A stretch of 58,034 nucleotides of DNA from Phaeobacter sp. QD34_24 (GCF_028890115.1 NZ_JARCJD010000022.1:1-58034), one strand, 5' to 3'; positions 7,967 to 16,621 are shown, counted from the stretch's first letter. Notes: generated by a model from the sequence alone, not told the origin. Made by a program: numbers and translations.

Positions 7967-9052
7967 TCAGGTGCCCGATTTGATCTTGGTCCACAGACGG
8001 GTCACGACACGCTGGACCTTGGGGTCATAGGGCGTGGTGGTGAACAGGTTGGCAAGGGTTGCCTCATCCGGGTAGATCGCCGGATCGCCGATCACGTCCT
8101 CGACCAGGAACTCCTGGCTCGCCTTGTTGCCGTTGGCGTAATAGACGTAGTTCGACGCATCCGCCATGTTCTGCGGATCCATGATGAAGTTCAGGAATAC
8201 ATGGGCCGCGTCCGGGTTCGGCGCATCGACCGGGATGGCCATCTGGTCAAACCACATCTGGGCGCCTTCGACCGGTGCGTTATAGGCGACTTCGACGCCG
8301 TTGTCGGCCTCGGCCGCACGGTCACGCGCCTGCAGGACATCGCCGGACCAACCCACGGCGACGCAGATGTCCCCATTGGCCAGCGCGTTGATGTATTCCG
8401 AGGAATGGAACTTCTGGATGTAGGGACGCACGGCGGCAAAGACGCCTTCGGCCTTGGCGATCACGTCCGGGTCATGGCTGTTGGGATCTTCGCCGATGTA
8501 TTTCAGCGCGGCGGGGATCATCTCTGCCGGTGCATCCAGGAAATGCACGCCACATGCGGCCAGCTTTTCCATGTTGGCGGGGTTGAAGACCAGATCAAGC
8601 GAGTTGATCGGGGCATCCTCGCCCAGCAGTTCCTTCACCTTGCCGACATTTGCGCCGATACCGGTGGTGCCCCACATATAGTTGATGGAATAGGCGTTGT
8701 CCGGGTCGTATTGCTCGGTGCGGGCCTCGACCACGTCCCACATGTTCTTGTGGTTGGGCAGCTTGGCCATGTCCAGTTTCTGGAAGGCGCCTGCCGCGAT
8801 CTGCCGCTGCAGGAAGGTGCCGGTCGGGACCACCACGTCATAGCCCGAACCGCCGGCCAGCATCTTGGTCTCCAGCAGTTCGTTGCTGTCGAAGACATCG
8901 TAGACCAGCTTGATACCGGTTTCGGTCTCGAACTTTTCCAGAAGCGCTTCGTCGATATAGTCGGACCAGTTGTAAACGCGCACCTCTTCCGCGACGGCGG
9001 CGGCGCTGCTGAGGGCAACGACGGCGGTCAGTGTCATCGTCTTGAGTGTCAT
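7967..9052 (-). CDS. potF: periplasmic putrescine-binding protein PotF
   Basis: A 361-aa solute-binding protein. A Sec signal peptide occupies residues 1-22 (hydrophobic core AVVALSSAAAVA, cleavage before EEVRVYNW). The mature protein follows enterobacterial PotF closely: VYNWSDYI near the start, YDVFDSNE, YMWGTTGIG, DPNSHDPD, and ANGDICVAVGWSGDV. It captures putrescine in the periplasm and delivers it to PotHI. It is the first gene of the leftward operon and diverges from the GntR regulator gene, sharing a 141-nt control region. Confidence 0.93.
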   Translation of the reverse strand: MTLKTMTLTAVVALSSAAAVAEEVRVYNWSDYIDEALLEKFETETGIKLVYDVFDSNELLETKMLAGGSGYDVVVPTGTFLQRQIAAGAFQKLDMAKLPNHKNMWDVVEARTEQYDPDNAYSINYMWGTTGIGANVGKVKELLGEDAPINSLDLVFNPANMEKLAACGVHFLDAPAEMIPAALKYIGEDPNSHDPDVIAKAEGVFAAVRPYIQKFHSSEYINALANGDICVAVGWSGDVLQARDRAAEADNGVEVAYNAPVEGAQMWFDQMAIPVDAPNPDAAHVFLNFIMDPQNMADASNYVYYANGNKASQEFLVEDVIGDPAIYPDEATLANLFTTTPYDPKVQRVVTRLWTKIKSGT

Positions 9053-9193
9053 GAGTGTCTCCCTGTGCCTGCCGGTTTCAGTGCCCGGCTGGAATGGATT
9101 TGATCAAGTTTTGCCTCTTTGGGCAATACCGTTTATGTTTTCACCGGGGCGAGTTTGGTGCAAGCTGCCCAAAAATTGGGAGGTATTCGAGCG
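9053..9193. promoter_or_regulatory. divergent control region of potF and the GntR gene
   Basis: The gap holds several symmetric elements: TTGCC-N6-GGCAA at 9111-9126 and a perfect CCCAA-AAA-TTGGG at 9168-9180 that overlaps the gntR ribosome-binding site. TTTGGGCA (9118-9125) and TGCCCAAA (9166-9173) are inverted copies of each other. TTTGATCA (9099-9106), GGGCAAT (9121-9127) and TATGTTT (9134-9140) recur in the same order before spuC. These are candidate binding sites for the adjacent regulator. Confidence 0.5.
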
Positions 9194-9880
9194 GTGACAG
9201 GGACCAGTTCTTTGGCAAAAACGACAGAGGAAGGCACGGCAAAACGGCCCGCCCATGAGGCCGTGTATCAACAGTTGCGGGCGCAGATCCTGTTTGGCGA
9301 ACTGGCGCCGGGGCAGGCGGTGACCATCCAGGGGCTGACCGCGTCTTTGGGAGCAGGCATGACGCCGGTGCGCGAAGCGATCCGCAGGCTGATCTCCGAC
9401 GGGGCGCTGGTGTTTCAGGGAAATCGGCGCGTTTCGGTTCCGCTGCTCAGCTCCGGCGATGTGGACGAGCTTCTTTTTGCAAGAAAAACAATTGAGTGTG
9501 AGCTTTCAAGGCTGGCAACCCTGAATGTTTCAGAGGCCGATATCGCCGCCCTTGAACAGATAGACAGCGATCTGGACCGGGCGATTTCAACCGGAGATGT
9601 GCCGGGGTATCTGGCCCAGAACTACAGCTTTCACACGACGCTATACAACCATGCAGCGGCACCGATCCTGACCGATCTTGCCGACCGCTTGTGGCTGCGC
9701 TTCGGGCCGTCCCTGCGGGTGGTCTGCGGGCGCTTTGGAACCCAGAGCTTTCCGGACCGTCACAAGGACATCCTTGAGGCCTTGCGTCGCAGGGATCCGG
9801 AAATGGCCGCCCTGGCAATGGAGCGGGACGTTCGTCAGGGCATGGAACAGGTCAGCATGGGGTTGGACGAGGGTTACTGA
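9194..9880 (+). CDS. GntR-family regulator with FCD domain, probable putrescine-locus regulator
   Basis: A 228-aa regulator. A winged helix-turn-helix (about residues 22-88: AVYQQLRAQILFGELAPGQ, then GMTPVREAIRRLISDG) is followed by an all-helical FCD ligand-binding domain. That domain carries the expected histidines (NYSFHTTLYNHA, then DRHKDILEALRRRD). GTG at 9194 is preferred because GGGAGG sits 10 nt upstream; an earlier in-frame ATG at 9119 would add 25 unrelated residues overlapping the palindromes. Divergence from potF and adjacency to spuC suggest it senses a polyamine or its breakdown product. Repression is typical of the family but not shown here. Confidence 0.85.
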   Translation: MTGTSSLAKTTEEGTAKRPAHEAVYQQLRAQILFGELAPGQAVTIQGLTASLGAGMTPVREAIRRLISDGALVFQGNRRVSVPLLSSGDVDELLFARKTIECELSRLATLNVSEADIAALEQIDSDLDRAISTGDVPGYLAQNYSFHTTLYNHAAAPILTDLADRLWLRFGPSLRVVCGRFGTQSFPDRHKDILEALRRRDPEMAALAMERDVRQGMEQVSMGLDEGY

Positions 9881-9945
9881 TTCGATTGACTCTGTGAAAT
9901 TTGATCATATTCTGGGGGCAATCTCTATGTTTCGGAGCGACTCCC
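9881..9945 (+). promoter_or_regulatory. spuC upstream element sharing words with the potF/gntR region
   Basis: TTTGATCA (9900-9907), GGGCAAT (9916-9922) and TATGTTT (9926-9932) occur here in the same order as in the potF-gntR gap, with shorter spacing. GGAG at 9934-9937 is the spuC ribosome-binding site. The shared set suggests common regulation. Confidence 0.45.
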
Positions 9946-11340
9946 ATGAATGCGATCACCAACCATATGCCGACGGCCGAATTGCAGGCGCTGGATGCGG
10001 CACATCACATGCACCCGTTTACCGCCAATGGGGAATTGGCTCAGAAAGGCGCGCGTATCATCACCCGCGCCAATGGCGTCACCCTGACCGATAGCGAGGG
10101 CAACCAGATCCTCGATGCCATGGCGGGCCTGTGGTGCGTCAACATCGGCTATGGCCGGGATGAGCTGGCCGATGTGGCCGCCCGCCAGATGCGCGAGCTG
10201 CCCTATTACAACACCTTCTTCCAGACCACCCATGTGCCGGCCATCGCGCTGGCCAACAAGATTGCCGAACTGGCGCCGGGCGATCTGAACCACGTGTTCT
10301 TTGCCGGCTCCGGCTCGGAGGCGAATGACACCAACATTCGCATGGTGCGCCACTACTGGGCGCTGAAGGGCAAGCCGACCAAGTCGATCATCATCAGCCG
10401 CAAGAATGCCTATCACGGCTCGTCCGTGGGCAGTGGCAGCCTTGGCGGCATGAGCGCCATGCATGAACAGGGCGGCCTGCCGATCCCGGACATTCACCAC
10501 ATCAACCAGCCGCATTGGTGGGCCGAGGGCGGTGATATGTCCCCCGAAGACTTCGGTCTGCAGCGCGCGCAGGAGTTGGAGCAGGCGATCCTGGAGCTGG
10601 GCGAAGACCGCGTTGCGGCCTTCATCGCCGAGCCGGTACAGGGTGCGGGCGGTGTCATCGTGCCTCCGGCCACCTATTGGCCCGAGATCCAGCGCATCTG
10701 CGACAAGTACGAGATCCTGCTGATCGCGGACGAGGTGATCTGCGGCTTTGGTCGGACCGGCAATTGGTTCGGCAGCCAGACCATGGGCATCCGCCCCGAT
10801 ATCATGACCATCGCCAAGGGGCTCAGCTCCGGTTATGCGCCGATCGGCGGTTCCATCGTGTCGGATGAGGTTGCCGCTGTGATCGCGGGGGACGAGTTCA
10901 ACCACGGCTATACCTATTCGGGGCATCCCGTGTCCTCGGCCGTTGCGCTGGAGAACCTGCGCATCCTGGAGGAGGAAAACATCGTCGGTCACGTGCAGGA
11001 TGTGGCCGCGCCCTACCTCAAGGAAAAGTGGGAAGCGCTGACCGATCACCCGCTGGTGGGCGAGGCCAAGATCGTCGGCATGATGGGGTCTATCGCCTTG
11101 ACGCCGAACAAGGAGGCCCGCGCCGCCTTTGCCGCCCCTGCGGGCACCGTGGGCTATATCTGCCGCGAGCGCTGCTTTGCCAACAATCTGGTCATGCGCC
11201 ATGTGGGCGATCGGATGATCATCTCGCCGCCGCTGGTGATCAAGCCGGAAGAGATCGACACGCTGATTGAACGGGCGCGCCTGTCGCTGGACGAATGCTA
11301 TGCGGCATTGAAAGAGCAGGATTTGCTGCACAGCGCCTAA
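9946..11340 (+). CDS. spuC: putrescine-pyruvate aminotransferase SpuC (class III)
   Basis: A 464-aa PLP-dependent omega-aminotransferase. It follows Pseudomonas SpuC closely: DAMAGLWCVNIGYGRDEL, then GSGSEANDTNIRMVRHYW, ADEVICGFGRTG with the cofactor-contacting Asp, and the PLP lysine in TIAKGLSSGYAPIGG. It moves an amino group from putrescine (or a related terminal amine) to pyruvate, giving 4-aminobutanal and alanine. ATG 9946 has a GGAG site; a TTG 45 nt earlier is unlikely. With PotFGHI it gives import and the first catabolic step. Beta-alanine or taurine transamination cannot be excluded. Confidence 0.88.
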   Translation: MNAITNHMPTAELQALDAAHHMHPFTANGELAQKGARIITRANGVTLTDSEGNQILDAMAGLWCVNIGYGRDELADVAARQMRELPYYNTFFQTTHVPAIALANKIAELAPGDLNHVFFAGSGSEANDTNIRMVRHYWALKGKPTKSIIISRKNAYHGSSVGSGSLGGMSAMHEQGGLPIPDIHHINQPHWWAEGGDMSPEDFGLQRAQELEQAILELGEDRVAAFIAEPVQGAGGVIVPPATYWPEIQRICDKYEILLIADEVICGFGRTGNWFGSQTMGIRPDIMTIAKGLSSGYAPIGGSIVSDEVAAVIAGDEFNHGYTYSGHPVSSAVALENLRILEEENIVGHVQDVAAPYLKEKWEALTDHPLVGEAKIVGMMGSIALTPNKEARAAFAAPAGTVGYICRERCFANNLVMRHVGDRMIISPPLVIKPEEIDTLIERARLSLDECYAALKEQDLLHSA

Positions 11341-11678
11341 CAGGAGGCCCGACTCGGGCACCTGACTCGGGGTCGGCCCCGAGACTCAAATCTGCCTTAA
11401 AAACAGGCCCGGTGCCGCGATGGCGGCACCGGAATACTCTTCGTTCTGCGGTCCGTTTTTGACCAGACAGTTATGTCCAGTGGATTCTTCTGTGCTGCTA
11501 TCGAAAAAGCGTCGCAAATTCTCCTCCAGATGTCGCAAATGGTTCGATCCCTCTGAGGCCCGCGCCTAAGCTGGTCGCAAGCGCCGATTGACGATCCGGT
11601 TGCATCCCGCGGGGTGGGTATGCTTACATCGGTGCAACAAGTGCAGACAAACTGCCGACTTAACACGGGGAGCCTGTT
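11341..11678. promoter_or_regulatory. 338-nt gap before the second ABC transporter, with phased direct repeats
   Basis: No gene is supported here. Besides the two hairpins, GTCGCAAAT occurs at 11511-11519 and 11532-11540 and GTCGCAA again at 11574-11580, all in the same orientation. The starts are 21 and 42 nt apart, that is, whole numbers of helical turns. This looks like a row of activator or repressor sites for the operon that follows. Confidence 0.5.
11366..11432. terminator. two hairpins after spuC
   Basis: Hairpin one pairs CTCGGGG (11366-11372) with CCCCGAG (11377-11383). Hairpin two pairs CCGGTGCCGC (11409-11418) with GCGGCACCGG (11423-11432) around GATG. Neither has a T tract on the plus strand. 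The second is flanked by TTAAAAAC, so its T-rich side is for leftward transcription. Confidence 0.5.
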
Positions 11679-12779
11679 TTGGCTGATGCGTCAAACAGTG
11701 ATGCGTTCGTTGAATTCGAACGTGTCCAGAAGAGTTATGATGGCGAAACGCTCGTCGTCAAAGATCTGAACCTGGTCATGCCCAAAGGTGAGTTTCTGAC
11801 AATGCTGGGGCCGTCCGGTTCCGGCAAGACAACCTGCCTGATGATGCTGGCCGGATTTGAGACCGCCACCCACGGCGACATTCGCCTGGGCGGGGTGTCG
11901 ATCAACAACATTCCTCCGCATAAGCGTGGCATCGGCATGGTGTTCCAGAACTATGCCCTGTTCCCGCATATGACCATTGCCGAGAACCTCAGCTTTCCGC
12001 TGGAGGTGCGCAAGATGGGCAAGTCTGAGCGCGAACAGAAGGTCATGCGCGCGCTGGACATGGTGGAAATGGGCGCCTTTGGCGGCCGCCGTCCGTCGCA
12101 ATTGTCGGGCGGTCAGCAGCAACGGGTCGCGCTGGCCCGGGCATTGGTGTTCGAACCCGAGCTGGTTCTGATGGACGAACCGCTGGGCGCGCTGGACAAG
12201 CAGCTCCGCGAAAAGATGCAGTTCGAGATCACCGACCTGGCCCACCGCCTGGGCATCACCGTGGTCTATGTGACCCACGACCAGACCGAGGCGCTGACCA
12301 TGTCGGATCGTGTCGCGGTCTTCGATGATGGCCGTATCCAGCAGCTGGCGCCGCCGGATCAGCTTTATGAAGAGCCGGAAAACAGCTTCGTGGCGCAGTT
12401 CATCGGGGAGAACAACACCCTGGAAGGTACCGTGAAGGAAATCACCAACGGCCAGGCCGTGGTGCAGCTGGATGATGGAGAGCTGATCGACTGTAAACCG
12501 GTCAATGTCTCGCAGCCGGGTGAACGCACCCGCGTGTCCATCCGTCCCGAGCGCGTCGAATACAACAAGGAGCGGCTTCAGGAAGGGGCGCATACGCTGA
12601 AAGCAGAGGTGCTGGAGTTCATCTACATGGGTGACATCTTCCGCACTCGCCTCCGCGTGGCCGGCAATGATGAGTTCATCATCAAGACCCGGAATGCACC
12701 GGACCAGACCCGCCTGAAGCCCGGCCAGCAGATCGAAATCGGCTGGCTGCCCGAAGATTGCCGCGCGCTGGACGCCTGA
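11679..12779 (+). CDS. ABC transporter ATP-binding protein, polyamine/opine type
   Basis: A 366-aa ATPase of the PotA group. Walker A (GPSGSGKTT), Q-loop (MVFQNYALFPH), signature (LSGGQQQRVALARALV), Walker B (LVLMDEPLGALD) and H-loop (THDQTEAL) are intact. A TOBE-type domain fills about residues 285-362. The start is a TTG at 11679 with GGGGAG six nt upstream. The gene heads a four-gene operon: ATPase, binding protein, two permeases. The ATPase-first order and enlarged permeases differ from the pot operon upstream, so this is a separate system. Substrate class (polyamine, opine or other cationic amine) is inferred only. Confidence 0.88.
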   Translation: MADASNSDAFVEFERVQKSYDGETLVVKDLNLVMPKGEFLTMLGPSGSGKTTCLMMLAGFETATHGDIRLGGVSINNIPPHKRGIGMVFQNYALFPHMTIAENLSFPLEVRKMGKSEREQKVMRALDMVEMGAFGGRRPSQLSGGQQQRVALARALVFEPELVLMDEPLGALDKQLREKMQFEITDLAHRLGITVVYVTHDQTEALTMSDRVAVFDDGRIQQLAPPDQLYEEPENSFVAQFIGENNTLEGTVKEITNGQAVVQLDDGELIDCKPVNVSQPGERTRVSIRPERVEYNKERLQEGAHTLKAEVLEFIYMGDIFRTRLRVAGNDEFIIKTRNAPDQTRLKPGQQIEIGWLPEDCRALDA

Positions 12780-12862
12780 GGCCCGCGCGCAGCTGGATAA
12801 CCCTCGGCGGCGAAGTGACCGGGGGATGACTTTAGTTCAAGATCAACAAGGAGAGAGTGCTT

Positions 12863-13963
12863 ATGAAACTCACCAAACTGACCGCCCTTGCAGCCTCCAC
12901 TGCGCTGTGCGCACCGATGGCCTTTGCCGAGATGGCAAACGAGATGACCATCGTATCCTGGGGCGGCGCCTATTCGAACTCCCAGATGAAGGCCTATCAC
13001 GAGCCCTATGCGGCCAAGACCGGCGTCAAGATCATCAACGATGAATCCTCCGCCGAAGCCGTGGCCAAGCTGCGCGCGATGAACGAAGCGGGCAATGTGA
13101 CCTGGGACGTGGTCGACGTGGTTGCCGCTGACGCCATGCGCCTGTGCGACGAAGGCCTGGCGCTGGAAATCGATGCCGACACCCAGCTGGCAGCGGCGCC
13201 CGATGGCACGCCTGCCTCCGAAGACTTCGGCGAACTGCTGGTCTCCGACTGCTTCATCCCGCAGATCGTCTACTCGACCACCTTCGGCTACCGCACCGAC
13301 ATGGTTGGCGACACGCCTCCGGATGACATCTGCGACGTCTTCGACCTGGAAGCCTATCCGGGCAAGCGCGCGCTGGAAAAGCGTCCGATCAACAACATGG
13401 AATGGGCCCTGCTGTGTGACGGTGTTGCCAAGGACGAAGTCTATGACGTCCTGGAAACCGAAGCCGGTCAGGAGCAGGCCCTGGCCAAGCTCGACACCAT
13501 CAAGGACAGCGTGATCTGGTGGTCCGCAGGCGCCGACACCCCGCAGCTGCTGGCGGATGGCGAAGTCGTGATGGGTTCCACCTACAACGGTCGCCTGTTC
13601 TCGGTCATCGAAGAGCAGAAGCAGCCGGTTGCGATGCTGTGGGACGCGCAGGTCTTCGACCTGGACGGCTGGATCATCCCGGCAGGTCTGTCGCCGGAAC
13701 GTCAGGCCCGCGCCCTGGACTATATCATGTTCGCCACCGACACGCAGCGTCTGGCGGATCAGGCCAAGTTCATCTCCTATGGCCCGGCCCGTGCCTCCTC
13801 GGCGCCGCTGGTTGGCAAGCACGCCGATCTGGGCATCGACATGGCGCCGCACATGCCGACCGATCCGAACAACGCCAAGAACACGTCCCTCTTTAACTAC
13901 GAGTTCTGGGCTGACTACCGCGACGACATCGACGCGAAATTCCAGGCCTGGCTCGCCAAGTAA
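12863..13963 (+). CDS. periplasmic solute-binding protein, polyamine/opine type
   Basis: A 366-aa binding protein with a Sec signal peptide (MKLTKLTALAASTALCAPMAFA, cleavage before EMANEM). The mature part starts MTIVSWGGAYSNSQMKAY, typical of the PotD/spermidine-binding-like cluster. ATG 12863 follows AAGGAG at good distance; the GTG six nt upstream is less likely. It would capture the substrate for the two permeases that follow. A perfect hairpin follows the stop, consistent with higher expression than the downstream permeases. It is only distantly like PotF in this window, so the substrate probably differs. Confidence 0.85.
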   Translation: MKLTKLTALAASTALCAPMAFAEMANEMTIVSWGGAYSNSQMKAYHEPYAAKTGVKIINDESSAEAVAKLRAMNEAGNVTWDVVDVVAADAMRLCDEGLALEIDADTQLAAAPDGTPASEDFGELLVSDCFIPQIVYSTTFGYRTDMVGDTPPDDICDVFDLEAYPGKRALEKRPINNMEWALLCDGVAKDEVYDVLETEAGQEQALAKLDTIKDSVIWWSAGADTPQLLADGEVVMGSTYNGRLFSVIEEQKQPVAMLWDAQVFDLDGWIIPAGLSPERQARALDYIMFATDTQRLADQAKFISYGPARASSAPLVGKHADLGIDMAPHMPTDPNNAKNTSLFNYEFWADYRDDIDAKFQAWLAK

Positions 13964-13980
13964 GCCGGTCTGAAAACACC

Positions 13981-14007
13981 GCCAGAGAGCGCCCGCCGCT
14001 CTCTGGC
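13981..14007 (+). terminator. intercistronic hairpin after the binding-protein gene
   Basis: A perfect 11-bp stem GCCAGAGAGCG / CGCTCTCTGGC with a 5-nt loop follows the stop. No T tract is present. It probably attenuates or stabilises the upstream mRNA, as for the potF-potG hairpin. Confidence 0.6.
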
Positions 14008-14094
14008 ACCTCACTCTTCGCAATAGGCCGCGTTCGAACGGCCGGAAGAGCAAAACCCGCGGGGGACACGGCGGGGCAATGAACAGGGATAGAT

Positions 14095-15366
14095 ATGAGC
14101 GACACCACCCAATCCGGCCCGGTGCTGGCGGCTGACGGCACGCCGTTGAAGCGTAGCCTGGCCCGCGCCCTGAGAATGCAGAAACTGCGTGCGCTGATGC
14201 TGGTCGCGCCGCTTTTGCTGTTCATCCTTCTGACCTTCATTCTCCCGATTGCGGATATGCTGTTCCGCTCGGTCGAGAACCGGATCGTCGCCGACACGCT
14301 GCCAAAGACCGTTGTCGCCCTGCAGGGCTGGGACGCGAACAGCGGCGAGGCCCCGGACGAGGCGGTCTATGCGGCGTTGGCTGCCGATCTGATCGTGGCG
14401 GTCGAGGCCAAGACCCATACCCGGCTTGGCACCCGCCTGAACTATGAAATGACCGGGATTTCCTCGCTGTTCCGCAAGTCTGGCCGCAAGGTCAAGAAAT
14501 GGGACATCGCCGAGGATGCGCCCTTCAAAGAGAAATTCGTCAAGATCGACAAGGATTGGGCCGACCCCGAAGTCTGGCGCACCATCCAGACCTACAGTCC
14601 CAAGTACACCAACGGCTATTTCCTGAATTCCATCGACATGCAGAAGGGCGTGGACGGCGCCGAGGCGCGGCCCGAGAATCAGCAGATCTATATCACTCTG
14701 TTCCAACGCACCATGTTCATGTCTCTGGTGATCACCTTCTCCTGCATCGTGCTGGGCTACCCGGTGGCCTGGATCCTGGCGAACCTGCCGGCGCGATCGG
14801 CGAACTTGTTGATGATTCTCGTTCTGCTGCCCTTCTGGACCTCGCTATTGGTCCGGACCTCCGCCTGGAAGGTGATGCTGCAGCAGCAGGGGGTGATCAA
14901 CGATGTTCTCGTGTGGCTGGGGCTGGTGGCGGATGACGCGCGTCTGGTGATGATCAACAACCAGTTCGGCACCATCGTGGCGATGACCCATATCCTGCTG
15001 CCCTTCATGATCCTGCCGATGTATTCGGTGATGCAGACGATCAATCCGTCTTACCTGCGCGCGGCGAAATCGCTGGGGGCGACCAACTGGACGGCCTTCT
15101 GGCGGGTCTACTTCCCGCAGTCGGTGCCGGGTATCGGGGCGGGGTCGATCCTCGTCTTCATCCTCGCCATCGGCTACTACATCACGCCCGAGATCGTCGG
15201 CGGCACCAAGGGTGTCTTCATCTCCAACCGGATCGCCTATCACATCTCGTCCTCGCTCAACTGGGGTCTGGCGGCGGCGCTGGGCGCGATCCTGCTGGTG
15301 GTCGTCCTGATCCTTTACTGGGCCTATGACAAGATCGTCGGCATCGACAACGTGAAACTGGGATAA
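14095..15366 (+). CDS. ABC transporter permease (PotB type) with a large periplasmic insert
   Basis: A 423-aa inner-membrane permease. The first transmembrane helix (about residues 38-62) is followed by some 140 mostly hydrophilic residues before the remaining helices, which start near residue 200. The C-terminal part is a normal PotB-type core with LLPFWTSLLVRTSAWKVML and the EAA loop (RAAKSLGATNWTAFWRVYFP). Ordinary PotB/PotH proteins are 275-320 aa and lack this insert. It ends 5 nt before the next permease gene, with which it would pair. The insert may contact the binding protein; its function is unknown. Confidence 0.85.
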   Translation: MSDTTQSGPVLAADGTPLKRSLARALRMQKLRALMLVAPLLLFILLTFILPIADMLFRSVENRIVADTLPKTVVALQGWDANSGEAPDEAVYAALAADLIVAVEAKTHTRLGTRLNYEMTGISSLFRKSGRKVKKWDIAEDAPFKEKFVKIDKDWADPEVWRTIQTYSPKYTNGYFLNSIDMQKGVDGAEARPENQQIYITLFQRTMFMSLVITFSCIVLGYPVAWILANLPARSANLLMILVLLPFWTSLLVRTSAWKVMLQQQGVINDVLVWLGLVADDARLVMINNQFGTIVAMTHILLPFMILPMYSVMQTINPSYLRAAKSLGATNWTAFWRVYFPQSVPGIGAGSILVFILAIGYYITPEIVGGTKGVFISNRIAYHISSSLNWGLAAALGAILLVVVLILYWAYDKIVGIDNVKLG

Positions 15367-15371
15367 GCAAC

Positions 15372-16547
15372 ATGGCACTGACACCTGTCACCAACCAAAC
15401 CCCCGGTTTCACCGCTGCCGTTGCAGCCGGTGCCGGAGCCTTCTTTGGACTTTTCGTGGGCACGGCGCAGGCCACCGGGCTGATCGGCATCCTGATCGGC
15501 GCGGCGCTGCTGGGCGTTCTTGGTTTTGTCTTTGCGGGCATGACCGACAAGGAAAAGCCCCTGCGCTGGGCCACCTTCGCACTGTTCCTGGTCCTTGGCT
15601 ATTTCCTGGGCGGGCTTCCGGCTGCTGTTCTGGGCGGCCTGTTCGGCTGGTTCGCGGGCTGGTTCATCTTCTGGCTTGCAACCTCGCGCTATCGTCAACA
15701 CCTGGCGCCCTACCTCACGCCGGGGCAGGTGCTGTGGCACTATGCTTTCCGGGTGATCTGCGGCGCGATCTTCGTCTTCCTGATCACCCCGATCCTGGTG
15801 GTGATGCCGCTCAGCTTCAACGCCGAGGATTTCTTCACCTTCACCCCGGAAATGCTGCGGTTTGATCCGGCGGGCTATTCGCTGAAACACTACGAGGACT
15901 TCTTCACCAATGACGACTGGCAGCAGGCGCTGTGGAACTCGGTGAAGATCGCCCCCATGGCGACGGTCCTGTCGGTGAGCTTTGGCACCCTGGCCGCGAT
16001 TGGCCTCAGCCAGCCGCATGTTCCGTTCCGCCGGGCGATCATGGCGATCCTGATCTCGCCGATGATCGTGCCGCTGATCATCTCGGCTGCGGGCATGTAT
16101 TTCTTCTACAGCCGCATCGGCCTGCAGGGGACCTATTTCGGTGTCGTCCTGGCCCATGCGGCGCTGGGCATTCCCTTCGTCATCATCACCGTGACCGCAA
16201 CCTTGGTGGGCTTTGACCGCTCGCTGACGCGGGCAGCGGCGAATATGGGCGCGGATCCCGTCACCACCTTCTTCCGGGTGCAGATGCCGCTGATCCTGCC
16301 CGGCGTGATCTCGGGCGGCCTTTTCGCCTTCATCACCTCCTTTGACGAGGTAGTGGTGGTGCTCTTCGTCGGTTCCGCCGGCCAGAAGACGCTGCCCTGG
16401 CAGATGTTCACCGGCCTGCGCGAGCAGATCTCGCCCACCATCCTGGCGGTGGCCACGATCCTGGTGGCGATCTCGATTGCCCTGCTGACCGTGCTGGAGC
16501 TGCTGCGTCGCCGCTCTGAACGGCTGCGCGGCATGAGCCCCGGCTGA
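15372..16547 (+). CDS. ABC transporter permease (PotC type) with an extra N-terminal membrane region
   Basis: A 391-aa permease. About 125 N-terminal residues form roughly four additional hydrophobic helices rich in Gly, Ala and Leu. A canonical PotC core follows (ITPILVVMPLSFNAEDFFTF, then the EAA loop RAAANMGADPVTTFFRVQMP). Standard PotC/PotI proteins are about 260-280 aa and lack the N-terminal block. It is the last gene of the operon and is followed by a strong terminator. The permease pair must be considered together, as both are enlarged in different places. Confidence 0.85.
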   Translation: MALTPVTNQTPGFTAAVAAGAGAFFGLFVGTAQATGLIGILIGAALLGVLGFVFAGMTDKEKPLRWATFALFLVLGYFLGGLPAAVLGGLFGWFAGWFIFWLATSRYRQHLAPYLTPGQVLWHYAFRVICGAIFVFLITPILVVMPLSFNAEDFFTFTPEMLRFDPAGYSLKHYEDFFTNDDWQQALWNSVKIAPMATVLSVSFGTLAAIGLSQPHVPFRRAIMAILISPMIVPLIISAAGMYFFYSRIGLQGTYFGVVLAHAALGIPFVIITVTATLVGFDRSLTRAAANMGADPVTTFFRVQMPLILPGVISGGLFAFITSFDEVVVVLFVGSAGQKTLPWQMFTGLREQISPTILAVATILVAISIALLTVLELLRRRSERLRGMSPG

Positions 16548-16571
16548 TCGGACCGGATCATTTCAAAACAG

Positions 16572-16603
16572 AAAGGCCCCGGCGCGATGCACGGGGCCTT
16601 TTT
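16572..16603. terminator. bidirectional rho-independent terminator
   Basis: AAAGGCCCCG (16572-16581) pairs with CGGGGCCTTT (16592-16601), with a T tract on the plus strand and an A tract giving T's on the minus strand. It separates the convergent permease and transglycosylase genes. Confidence 0.85.
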
Positions 16604-16621
16604 CGTTGGGAGGATTGCGGA

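Noticed and set aside
11397-11666. An 89-aa minus-strand frame before the second ABC operon
   Set aside because: It covers a hairpin and the phased direct repeats, has atypical composition (Cys, Arg and Pro clusters) and no ribosome-binding site.
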